Assembly: GCA_002451695.1 (NCBI GenBank)
Contig: DKDC01000017.1
Span: 118,701-124,213, forward strand
From: Prevotellaceae bacterium UBA6858
GTDB lineage: Bacteria > Bacteroidota > Bacteroidia > Bacteroidales > Bacteroidaceae
DNA: 5,513 nt
Direction of reading: 5' to 3'
Under the pieces are notes generated by a model that worked only from the letters and a program-made list of their open reading frames with translations, was not told the origin of the DNA and ran no database searches. The position numbers and the translations under genes are program-made. Below are positions 1 through 5,448 of the stretch, piece by piece (position 1 is the stretch's first letter; every line of letters starts with the position of its first letter).

Positions 1-3
1 TAT

Positions 4-38
4 GTCTGATATAATTCAAACTACGTCAGACCGTTTTT
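4..38 (+). terminator. possible intrinsic terminator of a gene upstream of the window
   Basis: GTCTGA (4-9) and TCAGAC (26-31) form a 6-bp stem, followed two bases later by five T residues (34-38). The 16-base loop is long for an intrinsic terminator, so this is tentative. It would fit the end of a plus-strand gene lying just before the window. Confidence 0.35.
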
Positions 39-256
39 CTCCACTTTGCAACGCACTGGAAAACAAATGCTTATGCGGAAAAGTGATAAACGGTGTAAAG
101 GGCTGGTTCACAATAGTTTAATGGAAAATGTCATGCTGCTGTGAAAATGTGGCTTTTGCCGCGCGGGCGGACTGCTGTTTTGTGCATTTTATCCGTATGT
201 CCAAATTATGCTTCATGTGCTGAGTTGTTCCGGGTGCGGTGTGCGCCTTGTTTTTC

Positions 257-277
257 GTGGCAAATGCCATTTGCCAC
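257..277. promoter_or_regulatory. palindromic site upstream of the phosphoesterase promoter
   Basis: GTGGCAAAT (257-265) and ATTTGCCAC (269-277) are perfect 9-base inverted arms around a 3-base GCC spacer. The site lies about 35 bases upstream of the -7 box at 311-318. No T-run follows it on either strand, so it does not look like a terminator. A binding site for a dimeric regulator is one reading and a transcript hairpin is another. A similar half-site, TTGGCAAAAT, occurs at 298-307. No regulator can be named from the sequence. Confidence 0.4.
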
Positions 278-310
278 ATGGATTGTAGCATAATTGTTTG
301 GCAAAATGAC

Positions 311-318
311 TATATTTG
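311..318 (+). promoter_or_regulatory. Bacteroidota-type -7 promoter box for the phosphoesterase gene
   Basis: TATATTTG matches the TAnnTTTG -7 consensus of the primary sigma factor in Bacteroidota. Transcription would begin near 324-326, giving a leader of about 30 bases before the ATG at 355. No well-spaced TTTG -33 element is visible: the nearest one, at 297-300, is only 10 bases away. The call therefore rests on the -7 box and its position. Confidence 0.55.
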
Positions 319-354
319 TAACAGAAATAAACAAACAATACATAAGTGAATAAA

Positions 355-1536
355 ATGAAAGGCAAAACAAGATTTCTGCTTGCGGCTGTGCTGCTGGCAA
401 TCCTTCCGGTTGCGGTTTCGGCCGATGGGATAGCCATTCTTCATGGCCCTTATCTTCAAAATGTTTATGAAACGGAGGCCACCATTGTTTGGACAACAAA
501 CAACGAGGCTAACGGCTGGGTGGAACTCGCCCCCGATGACGGCACAAACTTCTACGCCGAGAGCCGCCCGAAATATTATGACGCGCACATTGGCGTGAAG
601 CGCACCGGGAAAATCCATGCGGTGAGGCTCACCGGCTTGAAGCCCGGCACGAAATACCGCTACCGCATTTACTCCCAGGAGGTGCTGAAGCGCGAGGGGT
701 GGCACATTGTTTACGGCTATGTGGCTGCCACAAATGTGTACAGCCAGGCCCCGCTCACGTTCACCACAAACGATTCCTCTAAACCCGAAACGTCGTTCAT
801 CGTGCTCAACGACATTCACGAGCGCATCGACGTTATGAGGCAGATGCTCGAAATGGGAGACTACAAAAAGCGCGACATGGTGATATACAACGGCGACATG
901 GTTAACATCATGCCCGACGACGATGCCCTGTTCAGGGGCTTCCTTGACGAGAGTGTGAAGCTTTTCGCCTCCGAAAAGCCTTTGTATTATGTGCGCGGCA
1001 ACCACGAGACACGCGGCGCCTCTGCCGTGAATTTCCATAACTATGTATGTCCGCGCCAGAACGACATATTCTATGCGTGGAGGCAGGGGCCGGTGTTTTT
1101 CCTGGCTCTCGACGCTGGCGAGGACAAGCCCGATGACGACATTGAGTACGCCGGGGCGAACGTTTATGACGAATACCGCACGGAACAGGCGGAGTGGATT
1201 AAGAAGGTGGTAAGCTCCGAAGAATACAAGAAGGCTAAGTATCACGTTGTGATTTGCCACGTTCCGCCCGCGCCGCAAAAAGACGCGTGGCATGGCGACA
1301 AGGAGGTGAAGAACAAGTTCGTCCCCATTCTCAACGATGCAAATGTTGACGTGATGCTTTGTGCGCACTACCACCGCTTTGCCTATCACCCCAACCTTGA
1401 GGGCGTGAATTTCCCTGTCATAGTGAACTCAAACGATTCCTACATTACGGGCGAGGCCGACAGCGGAAAATTGAGCGTTGAGGTGGTCAGCAACAAAGGC
1501 AAGAGCCTTCTGAAAAAGGATTACACGGCACGGTAG
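355..1536 (+). CDS. exported metallophosphoesterase with N-terminal FN3/purple-acid-phosphatase-like domain
   Basis: Predicted exported phosphohydrolase of the calcineurin-like superfamily, 393 residues from ATG 355. A GTG at 346 would add three residues, but the ATG gives a cleaner signal peptide. A basic start (MKGKTR) and hydrophobic core end at a likely signal peptidase I site after AVSA (about residue 23). Residues 27-140 resemble the FN3-like domain that precedes the catalytic domain in purple acid phosphatases (HGPYLQNV, TIVWTTN, GLKPGTKYRYRIYS). The metal-binding motifs follow in order: D153-x-H155, GD181MVN184, GN216H217E, H302 in ICHVPP, and H338-Y-H340. The last is AHYH rather than the usual GHxH. 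These make a dinuclear-metal phosphomonoesterase or phosphodiesterase likely, acting in the periplasm or outside the cell; the substrate is unknown. It has its own promoter and terminator, so it appears monocistronic. There is no SusC/D or sulfatase neighbour to suggest a substrate. Enzyme class is secure, exact activity is not. Confidence 0.9.
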   Translation: MKGKTRFLLAAVLLAILPVAVSADGIAILHGPYLQNVYETEATIVWTTNNEANGWVELAPDDGTNFYAESRPKYYDAHIGVKRTGKIHAVRLTGLKPGTKYRYRIYSQEVLKREGWHIVYGYVAATNVYSQAPLTFTTNDSSKPETSFIVLNDIHERIDVMRQMLEMGDYKKRDMVIYNGDMVNIMPDDDALFRGFLDESVKLFASEKPLYYVRGNHETRGASAVNFHNYVCPRQNDIFYAWRQGPVFFLALDAGEDKPDDDIEYAGANVYDEYRTEQAEWIKKVVSSEEYKKAKYHVVICHVPPAPQKDAWHGDKEVKNKFVPILNDANVDVMLCAHYHRFAYHPNLEGVNFPVIVNSNDSYITGEADSGKLSVEVVSNKGKSLLKKDYTAR

Positions 1537-1552
1537 TCTGTCGGCTTGACAT

Positions 1553-1588
1553 AAAAAAGCGCATTCCGTTTTGCGGGATGCGCTTTTG
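1553..1588. terminator. bidirectional intrinsic terminator between convergent genes
   Basis: A 14-bp stem (1555-1568 with 1574-1587, one G-T pair) encloses a 5-base loop. It has TTTT at the right edge for plus-strand transcripts and six A residues (1553-1558) that become a U-run for minus-strand transcripts. It lies 17 bases after the phosphoesterase stop and 24 bases beyond the stop of the RsmI-like gene, so it can end both converging transcripts. Confidence 0.85.
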
Positions 1589-1611
1589 CTTTCCGCCCTT
1601 GCGGCGTATGG

Positions 1612-2319
1612 TTACGAGCCTATGGCGAATATTGCCGGCGTGTGGCTTAGGTCGGGAATTTCCGCCTTGCGCCACTCCGCCACGCTTTTGGTCTTTATGT
1701 CCTCGTTGCTGCACGTTACCCCCGCCGCGATGCAAAGGCGCGTGGATGCCGAAAGCGTTTTGAGCAGCATGGCAATGAACTTGTTGTTGCGGTATGGCGT
1801 TTCGATGAACATCTGCGTTTGTTTCTCCTTTGCGGCGCGTGCCTCGAAATGTTTCAATGCCCTTATCTTTTCGCCCTCGCCAATGGGCAGGTAGCCGTTG
1901 AAAGCGAAACTTTGCCCGTTCATGCCCGATGCCATCAGCGCAAGGAGTATTGACGACGGCCCTACAAGCGGCACGACCTTCATTCCCGCCTTTTGCGCCA
2001 TTGCCACGATTACAGCCCCCGGGTCGGCAACGGCAGGGCATCCGGCTTCGCTTATCATCCCCACGGCTTCGCCGCTTTTGAGCGGGGCGAGGTATTCGCC
2101 GAACACCACGGTGTCGGCGTGCTTTCCCATGGGGTGGAACGTAAGGCTGTCGATGTCGATGCTTTTGTCAACAAACTTGAGGAAGCGTCTCGCCGTGCGG
2201 GTCTCCTCCACAATGAAGTGCTTTATGCCACGGATGATGTCGCGGTTTGCCGGCGGGAAAACGTATTCGGCAGGAGAGTCGCCAAGCACGGTGGGTATGA
2301 GGTATAGTGCGGGTGTCAT
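1612..2319 (-). CDS. RsmI-like SAM-dependent methyltransferase (tetrapyrrole methylase family), short form
   Basis: A 235-residue cytoplasmic protein of the tetrapyrrole methylase superfamily, closest to RsmI, which 2'-O-methylates C1402 of 16S rRNA. Family signatures are LYLIPTVLG at residues 5-13 (compare LYLVPTPIG in RsmI), EETRTARRFL at 38-47 (compare EDTRHTRKLL), GMISEAGCPAVADPG at 87-101 (the SAM-binding loop, D/E-AG-x-P-x-x-x-DPG), VGPSS at 119-123, and ETPYRN at 173-178 (compare ESPHR). It is about 50 residues shorter than E. coli RsmI (286) and lacks the C-terminal extension. The stretch between LIPT and the EETR motif also departs from RsmI (DSPAEYVFPPANRDI). As I recall, Bacteroidota often carry such a short protein alongside a full RsmI, so this may be a paralogue with a different RNA target; that is inference, and no gene symbol is assigned. 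Its ATG overlaps the glycosyltransferase TGA by four bases, marking it as the last gene of the mtaB operon. Confidence 0.85.
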   Translation of the reverse strand: MTPALYLIPTVLGDSPAEYVFPPANRDIIRGIKHFIVEETRTARRFLKFVDKSIDIDSLTFHPMGKHADTVVFGEYLAPLKSGEAVGMISEAGCPAVADPGAVIVAMAQKAGMKVVPLVGPSSILLALMASGMNGQSFAFNGYLPIGEGEKIRALKHFEARAAKEKQTQMFIETPYRNNKFIAMLLKTLSASTRLCIAAGVTCSNEDIKTKSVAEWRKAEIPDLSHTPAIFAIGS

Positions 2320-3329
2320 GGAAGTTGTGAGAATTTGTGTTTCATGCCTATATAGTAAAGGCGCAGTATGCTGTAGTCTGCCTGTTCCGGGATGTGCGCC
2401 GCCGTTGTTCTGGCAAGGTTCTCGCGGCGCGCCTCCTCAAAGCCGGCTTTCATGGCCTTGAAGTCGCGGCGTGCCTTGCGTATGGCGCAAAAAGCCTTTC
2501 GGTCTCCTGTGAGCAGGTATTTGAACGCCGCAACGTTGTCGAAGACTTTGCGGAAGCGCATCACGCTTTCCAGACGTTCTTGCGGCGTGTTCTTGAAAAG
2601 CATCAGCAGGTTGTTGCGGAAGTTCAGGTAAACTTTCTTGGGGTTTGTGGTTTGCAGCGTTGCGCCTCCGATGTGGAACACGTAGCTTTGCGGTACGCAC
2701 GCAATGCGGAAGCCCCGGCTGCGAAGCCTCCAACAGAAATCTATCTCCTCCATGTGGGCGAAGAAGCGCGGGTCGAGACCGCCGTTGTCGGCGTAAACTT
2801 TCCGCCTCACCATAAGTGCCGCCCCCGTGGCCCAGAACACGTCAACCGGGGTGTTGTACTGCCCCTCGTCTTTCTCAACCGTGCCGAAAATCCTTCCGCG
2901 ACAGTACGGATAGCCCCATTTGTCGATGAAGCCTCCCGCCGCTCCGGCGTACTCGAAACAGGCCATGTTGCGGTAAGAAAGTATCTTGGGCTGGCAGGCA
3001 GCCACACCGGCGTTAGCATCCATGTATTCGAGCAGCGGCTGAAGCCAGCGCGGCGAGACTTTCACGTCGGAATTAAGCAGAAGCACGTATTCCTCTTCGA
3101 CTTTCCCTATTGCCAGATTGTAGCCTTCGGCGAAGCCGTGGTTTTTGTCGAACTCCATGAGCGGGATTTGCGGAAACTCGCGCCTCAATGTCTCAACCGA
3201 ATTGTCGGTGGAGCCGTTGTCGGCCACATAAACTTTGGCCTCGGGCGAGTTTTCCAGCACGTTGGGCAGAAAACGTCTGAGCATTTCCGCCCCGTTGTAG
3301 TTCAGTATCACAACCGCTATACGTTTCAT
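2316..3329 (-). CDS. family 2 glycosyltransferase (GT-A fold, rhamnosyltransferase-like)
   Basis: A 337-residue inverting glycosyltransferase that probably moves a sugar from a nucleotide-sugar donor onto a lipid-linked or surface glycan at the cytoplasmic face of the membrane. GT2 motifs occur in order: VILNYNG at residues 7-13, DNGSTDNS at 37-44 (nucleotide binding), HGFAEGYN at 64-71, LLNSDV at 84-89 (the DxD-equivalent metal/nucleotide site), WATGAALMVRR at 166-176 (acceptor-loop region), and HMEEIDFCWRL at 192-202 with the catalytic-base ED-type motif. H219 follows in YVFHIGG. The N-x-D motif and ATGA-x-ML/MV block resemble the WbbL-like rhamnosyltransferase group, but the sugar and acceptor cannot be read from sequence. 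There are no strong membrane segments. The basic C-terminal region (about 275-337) could bind the membrane. The ATG overlaps the mtaB stop and the TGA overlaps the next start, so it is embedded in an RNA-modification operon rather than a capsule or O-antigen cluster. Confidence 0.9.
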   Translation of the reverse strand: MKRIAVVILNYNGAEMLRRFLPNVLENSPEAKVYVADNGSTDNSVETLRREFPQIPLMEFDKNHGFAEGYNLAIGKVEEEYVLLLNSDVKVSPRWLQPLLEYMDANAGVAACQPKILSYRNMACFEYAGAAGGFIDKWGYPYCRGRIFGTVEKDEGQYNTPVDVFWATGAALMVRRKVYADNGGLDPRFFAHMEEIDFCWRLRSRGFRIACVPQSYVFHIGGATLQTTNPKKVYLNFRNNLLMLFKNTPQERLESVMRFRKVFDNVAAFKYLLTGDRKAFCAIRKARRDFKAMKAGFEEARRENLARTTAAHIPEQADYSILRLYYIGMKHKFSQLP

Positions 3330-4666
3330 AATATAATAGTGCCTTTGAGTGCGGTTTCCTTGGCGTTGAAGCCGCCGAGAGCCACGTTTACAAGTCTGTT
3401 GTCAAGGTCTTGGGCGTTTTCCCCCGGCGCTTCCACGCGGATGTAGTTGTCGGTGAAGCCGTGTATCACGCCGTTGTGCACCGTGTGTTCGAAAAGCACC
3501 TTTCTTGTTGTGCCGCAGAATTTGCGGTAAAAGTCCTTGCGCTTTTTTTCCGACAGCGCGATGAGCCGCTGTGTGCGCTCGTGCTTGTCCTGCTGCCTTA
3601 CGATATACGGTATCTTCAAAGCCTGTGTGCCGGGACGCTCGGAGTAGGGGAACACGTGCAGCTGCGCAAAGTCGAGAGCCTCGAGAAAGGCGAGCGTCTC
3701 CCCGAAAAGCTCCGGCGTCTCGCCCCTTGTGCCAACTATAACGTCTATCCCTATGAAGGCGTCGGGCATGGCGTTGTGCACCTCGGATATTTTCTCCGCG
3801 AAAAACTTTGTGTCGTATCTGCGGTGCATAAGTTTCAGCACCGTGTCGCTCCCGCTTTGCAGCGGAATGTGGAAGTGGGGCGTGAAACGGCGCGAGCTTG
3901 CGCAGAAGTCTATAATCTCCTTTGTAAGGAGGTTAGGCTCGATTGACGAAATCCTGTAACGCTCAATTCCCTCCACTTTGTCGAGGGCTTTTACGAGCAT
4001 TCCGAAGCTCTCGCCGCCCTTTCTCCCGAAATCACCTATGTTCACGCCCGTGATTACTATCTCCTTGCCGCCCTGCGCAGCCACCTCCTTTGCCTGGCTC
4101 ACGACAGAGTCCGCCGAGGGGCTGCGGCTGAGCCCGCGGGCGTAGGGAATGGTGCAGTAGGTGCAGAAGTAGTCGCACCCGTCCTGCACTTTGAGGAAAT
4201 ACCTTGTCCTGCCGCCGCGTGAGCACGAGGGGACGAAAGTCCTGATGTCGCGCATTGCGCCGCTTTTCTGTACGTGCAGGGCTTCGGTTTGGCGGCGTTT
4301 CTGCGCAATGCCCTCGGCAATGTACTCCAGAATGCGCCCTTTGTCCTCCATGCCCACCACGAGGTCAACGCCCTCTATTTCCGCCACCTTTTGCGGCTGC
4401 AGCTGCACATAGCATCCCATTACCGCTACGAAGGCGTCAGGGTTGTCTTTAACGAGCTTGTGTATGACCTGCCGGCACTTGTGGTCGGCCATTTCCGTAA
4501 CCGAGCAAGTGTTCACAAGGCAAATGTCCGCGTTGCCGCCGTCGCTCGTCTCCACGCCCACGGCGTGCAGCTTGTCCTCAATGGCGGACGTTTCGGCGTA
4601 GTTGAGCTTGCAGCCCAGGGTGCGGAACGTGGCTTTCATGCCTTTCATGTCATTATATTGTGCCAT
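3326..4666 (-). CDS. mtaB: tRNA (t6A37) methylthiotransferase MtaB, radical SAM enzyme
   Basis: Adds a methylthio group to C2 of N6-threonylcarbamoyladenosine at tRNA position 37, giving ms2t6A, which stabilises ANN codon reading. From ATG 4666 the protein has 446 residues, the usual MtaB size. The N-terminal methylthiotransferase domain carries the three cysteines of the auxiliary [4Fe-4S] cluster: C19 (TLGCKLNYAE), C54 (NTCSVT) and C85 (MGCY). The radical SAM domain has C164-x3-C168-x2-C171 (VQDGCDYFCTYCTIPYARG), then HIPLQSGSD and a DVIVGTRGET segment. The last ~60 residues form the RNA-binding TRAM domain. TLGCKLN and FCTYCTIPYARG favour MtaB over MiaB or RimO. The frame also opens at a TTG (4714), but that codon lies inside the predicted -7 box, so it cannot be the start; ATG 4648 is the alternative. 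This is the first gene of the operon, and its TGA overlaps the glycosyltransferase ATG by four bases. Confidence 0.94.
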   Translation of the reverse strand: MAQYNDMKGMKATFRTLGCKLNYAETSAIEDKLHAVGVETSDGGNADICLVNTCSVTEMADHKCRQVIHKLVKDNPDAFVAVMGCYVQLQPQKVAEIEGVDLVVGMEDKGRILEYIAEGIAQKRRQTEALHVQKSGAMRDIRTFVPSCSRGGRTRYFLKVQDGCDYFCTYCTIPYARGLSRSPSADSVVSQAKEVAAQGGKEIVITGVNIGDFGRKGGESFGMLVKALDKVEGIERYRISSIEPNLLTKEIIDFCASSRRFTPHFHIPLQSGSDTVLKLMHRRYDTKFFAEKISEVHNAMPDAFIGIDVIVGTRGETPELFGETLAFLEALDFAQLHVFPYSERPGTQALKIPYIVRQQDKHERTQRLIALSEKKRKDFYRKFCGTTRKVLFEHTVHNGVIHGFTDNYIRVEAPGENAQDLDNRLVNVALGGFNAKETALKGTIIL

Positions 4667-4711
4667 TTTTGCGTTTGTGTATGCCAATATGTCCGGACGT
4701 TTATTATCATA

Positions 4712-4719
4712 CAAAGGTA
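4712..4719 (-). promoter_or_regulatory. -7 promoter box of the mtaB operon
   Basis: Read on the minus strand this is TACCTTTG, an exact TAnnTTTG box. A TTTG lies 17 bases further upstream (plus-strand CAAA at 4737-4740), close to the 19-21-base spacing expected for a Bacteroidota -33 element. Transcription would start near 4705, leaving a leader of about 40 bases before the ATG at 4666. It would drive mtaB, the glycosyltransferase and the RsmI-like gene together. Confidence 0.7.
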
Positions 4720-4855
4720 CGAAATAAGTTTTATATCAAAAAAAGAAAAAATATTTTGCTTGGTAAATTACAGAATGACAGAGAAATAACTGTTTGTATG
4801 AAAAAATGTTGAAAAAAAGCGGTAAAAAAATGTACACCATATTGGTAAAAGTCCT

Positions 4856-4863
4856 TACCTTTG
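4856..4863 (+). promoter_or_regulatory. -7 promoter box of the small lipoprotein gene
   Basis: TACCTTTG, followed by CA, is an exact TAnnTTTG box and identical to the divergent mtaB box. Transcription would begin around 4870, with a leader of about 40 bases ending in an A-rich stretch just before ATG 4911. No good TTTG -33 element is spaced correctly. A short inverted repeat, GGTAA (4844-4848) and TTACC (4855-4859), overlaps the box and could be an operator, but 5-base arms in AT-rich DNA are weak evidence. Confidence 0.65.
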
Positions 4864-4910
4864 CATCGGTTTTAAAAGCAATTGATTGTTTTACTAAAAA
4901 AAAGACAGAA

Positions 4911-5102
4911 ATGAAAAAGTTAGTATTCATGTTCGTAGCAATCGCAGCAATGTCATTCGCAAGCTGCGGCAACAAGTCAAACGAAGCTGCTCCTGCTGCT
5001 GATTCTGATTCAGTTCAGGTTGATAGCGCTGCTGTTGACAGCACCGACACTGCTGCTGCTGACACCGCTGCTGCTGACACCGCTGCTGCTGACGCTCAGT
5101 AA
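4911..5102 (+). CDS. small acidic lipoprotein with C-terminal DTAAA repeats
   Basis: A 63-residue predicted lipoprotein of unknown function. The start MKKLVFMFVAIAAM and lipobox SFASC place the lipidated cysteine at residue 19, leaving a mature protein of only 45 residues. The tail is almost entirely Ala, Asp, Ser, Thr and Val, with eight Asp, one Glu and one Lys, and is probably unstructured. It ends in three DTAAA repeats (residues 46-60) and then DAQ. There is no acidic run directly after the cysteine, so it lacks the known Bacteroidota surface-export signal; attachment to the outer membrane facing the periplasm is the simplest guess. The same frame is open from 4794, but ATG 4911 is chosen because the signal peptide begins there and the upstream part contains the promoter. 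Alanine codons are almost all GCT, unlike the GCC/GCG-rich neighbours, which suggests strong expression or different selection. It has its own promoter and two terminators. Similar Asp/Ala-rich mini-lipoproteins are, as I recall, common in Bacteroidales. Confidence 0.85.
   Translation: MKKLVFMFVAIAAMSFASCGNKSNEAAPAADSDSVQVDSAAVDSTDTAAADTAAADTAAADAQ
5046..5090 (+). repeat. three tandem 15-base repeats inside the lipoprotein gene
   Basis: Three head-to-tail copies of GACACYGCTGCTGCT lie at 5046-5060, 5061-5075 and 5076-5090. The last two copies are identical and the first differs by one T/C. Each encodes DTAAA and keeps the frame, so copy number could change by slippage without breaking the gene. 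Internal GCT triplets add further slippage potential. Confidence 0.9.
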
Positions 5103-5124
5103 TAGTACGGACTAGAGAGAATTG

Positions 5125-5157
5125 AAACCTGCGAGGGAATTCCTTACAGGTTTTTTT
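5125..5157 (+). terminator. intrinsic terminator 1 of the lipoprotein gene
   Basis: AAACCTG (5125-5131) pairs with CAGGTTT (5147-5153), with an inner helix (5134-5137 with 5142-5145) and an AATT loop. A run of seven T (5151-5157) closes it. It begins 22 bases after the stop codon. Confidence 0.85.
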
Positions 5158-5161
5158 GTGC

Positions 5162-5187
5162 CTTTGCGCTTCCGCGCAAAGTTTTTT
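5162..5187 (+). terminator. intrinsic terminator 2, in tandem with the first
   Basis: CTTTGCGC (5162-5169) and GCGCAAAG (5174-5181) form a perfect 8-bp stem with a TTCC loop, followed by six T (5182-5187). It lies four bases after the first terminator's T-run and has the polarity to stop plus-strand transcripts, so it backs up the first. Confidence 0.8.
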
Positions 5188-5201
5188 GTTTCAATGTGAA
5201 G

Positions 5202-5238
5202 CATGGGCGGTGCGGTTGCCCAACCGCGATGCCCCATG
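5202..5238. repeat. long imperfect palindrome (hairpin)
   Basis: Outer arms CATGGG (5202-5207) and CCCATG (5233-5238) enclose inner arms GCGGTTG (5212-5218) and CAACCGC (5221-5227), separated by short unpaired stretches. No T-run follows on either strand, so it is not an ordinary terminator. It belongs to a cluster of palindromes filling the 3' non-coding region. Confidence 0.6.
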
Positions 5239-5260
5239 GCAGCAGGCGTAAATGTGGTTA

Positions 5261-5295
5261 TGTATGTGGCGTATGTGATACGTGCCACGGATACA
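5261..5295. repeat. imperfect palindrome with GTAT/GTGGC/GTAT arms
   Basis: TGTAT (5261-5265), GTGGC (5266-5270) and GTAT (5271-5274) pair in order with ATAC (5278-5281), GCCAC (5284-5288) and ATACA (5291-5295), leaving two 2-base bulges and a 3-base loop. Every segment on one arm has its complement on the other, which is unlikely to be accidental, but no function can be assigned. Confidence 0.55.
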
Positions 5296-5317
5296 CAGGC
5301 AACAAGCAATCAAAGAA

Positions 5318-5448
5318 TTGCACCTCCGCAGGGGCGTATTGCATACGCCCGAAATGCGCCGTATTTGCGACATAGTGGCGGTGGTTTGTGGAGCGGTTTA
5401 AGCGGTGGTGTACAAGGTGTATGCAATACGCCCCTACAAATGGTGCAA
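5318..5448. repeat. MITE-like or REP-like element bounded by nested inverted repeats
   Basis: Outer arms TTGCACC (5318-5324) and GGTGCAA (5442-5448) flank inner 17-base arms at 5330-5346 and 5419-5435 that are perfect reverse complements (AGGGGCGTATTGCATAC on the left). The left copy is itself part of a hairpin, GGGCGTAT (5332-5339) with ATACGCCC (5343-5350). The enclosed core has no coding frame but has two direct GCGGTGGT copies (5378-5385 and 5402-5409). Size, terminal inverted repeats and lack of coding fit a non-autonomous mobile element or paired extragenic palindromes. No clear target-site duplication is visible. Similar GGGCGTAT-type palindromes seem familiar from Bacteroidales intergenic DNA, but I cannot verify that here. 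Confidence 0.55.

Noticed and set aside
310..1389. A 359-codon open frame on the minus strand opposite the phosphoesterase gene
   Set aside because: It has no recognisable domain and is a by-product of the codon bias of the plus-strand gene, which has a signal peptide and every metal-binding motif in order.
2337..3446. A 369-codon plus-strand open frame opposite the glycosyltransferase and the end of mtaB
   Set aside because: It crosses two genes with clear family motifs on the other strand, and its own translation shows no known domain or plausible start context.
4794..4910. N-terminal extension of the lipoprotein
   Set aside because: This part contains the predicted promoter and would bury the lipoprotein signal peptide inside the protein, so ATG 4911 is the credible start.
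5378..5409. Direct GCGGTGGT copies as a CRISPR or iteron array
   Set aside because: There are only two exact 8-base copies, with no regular unit or spacer, so neither an array nor an origin is supported.
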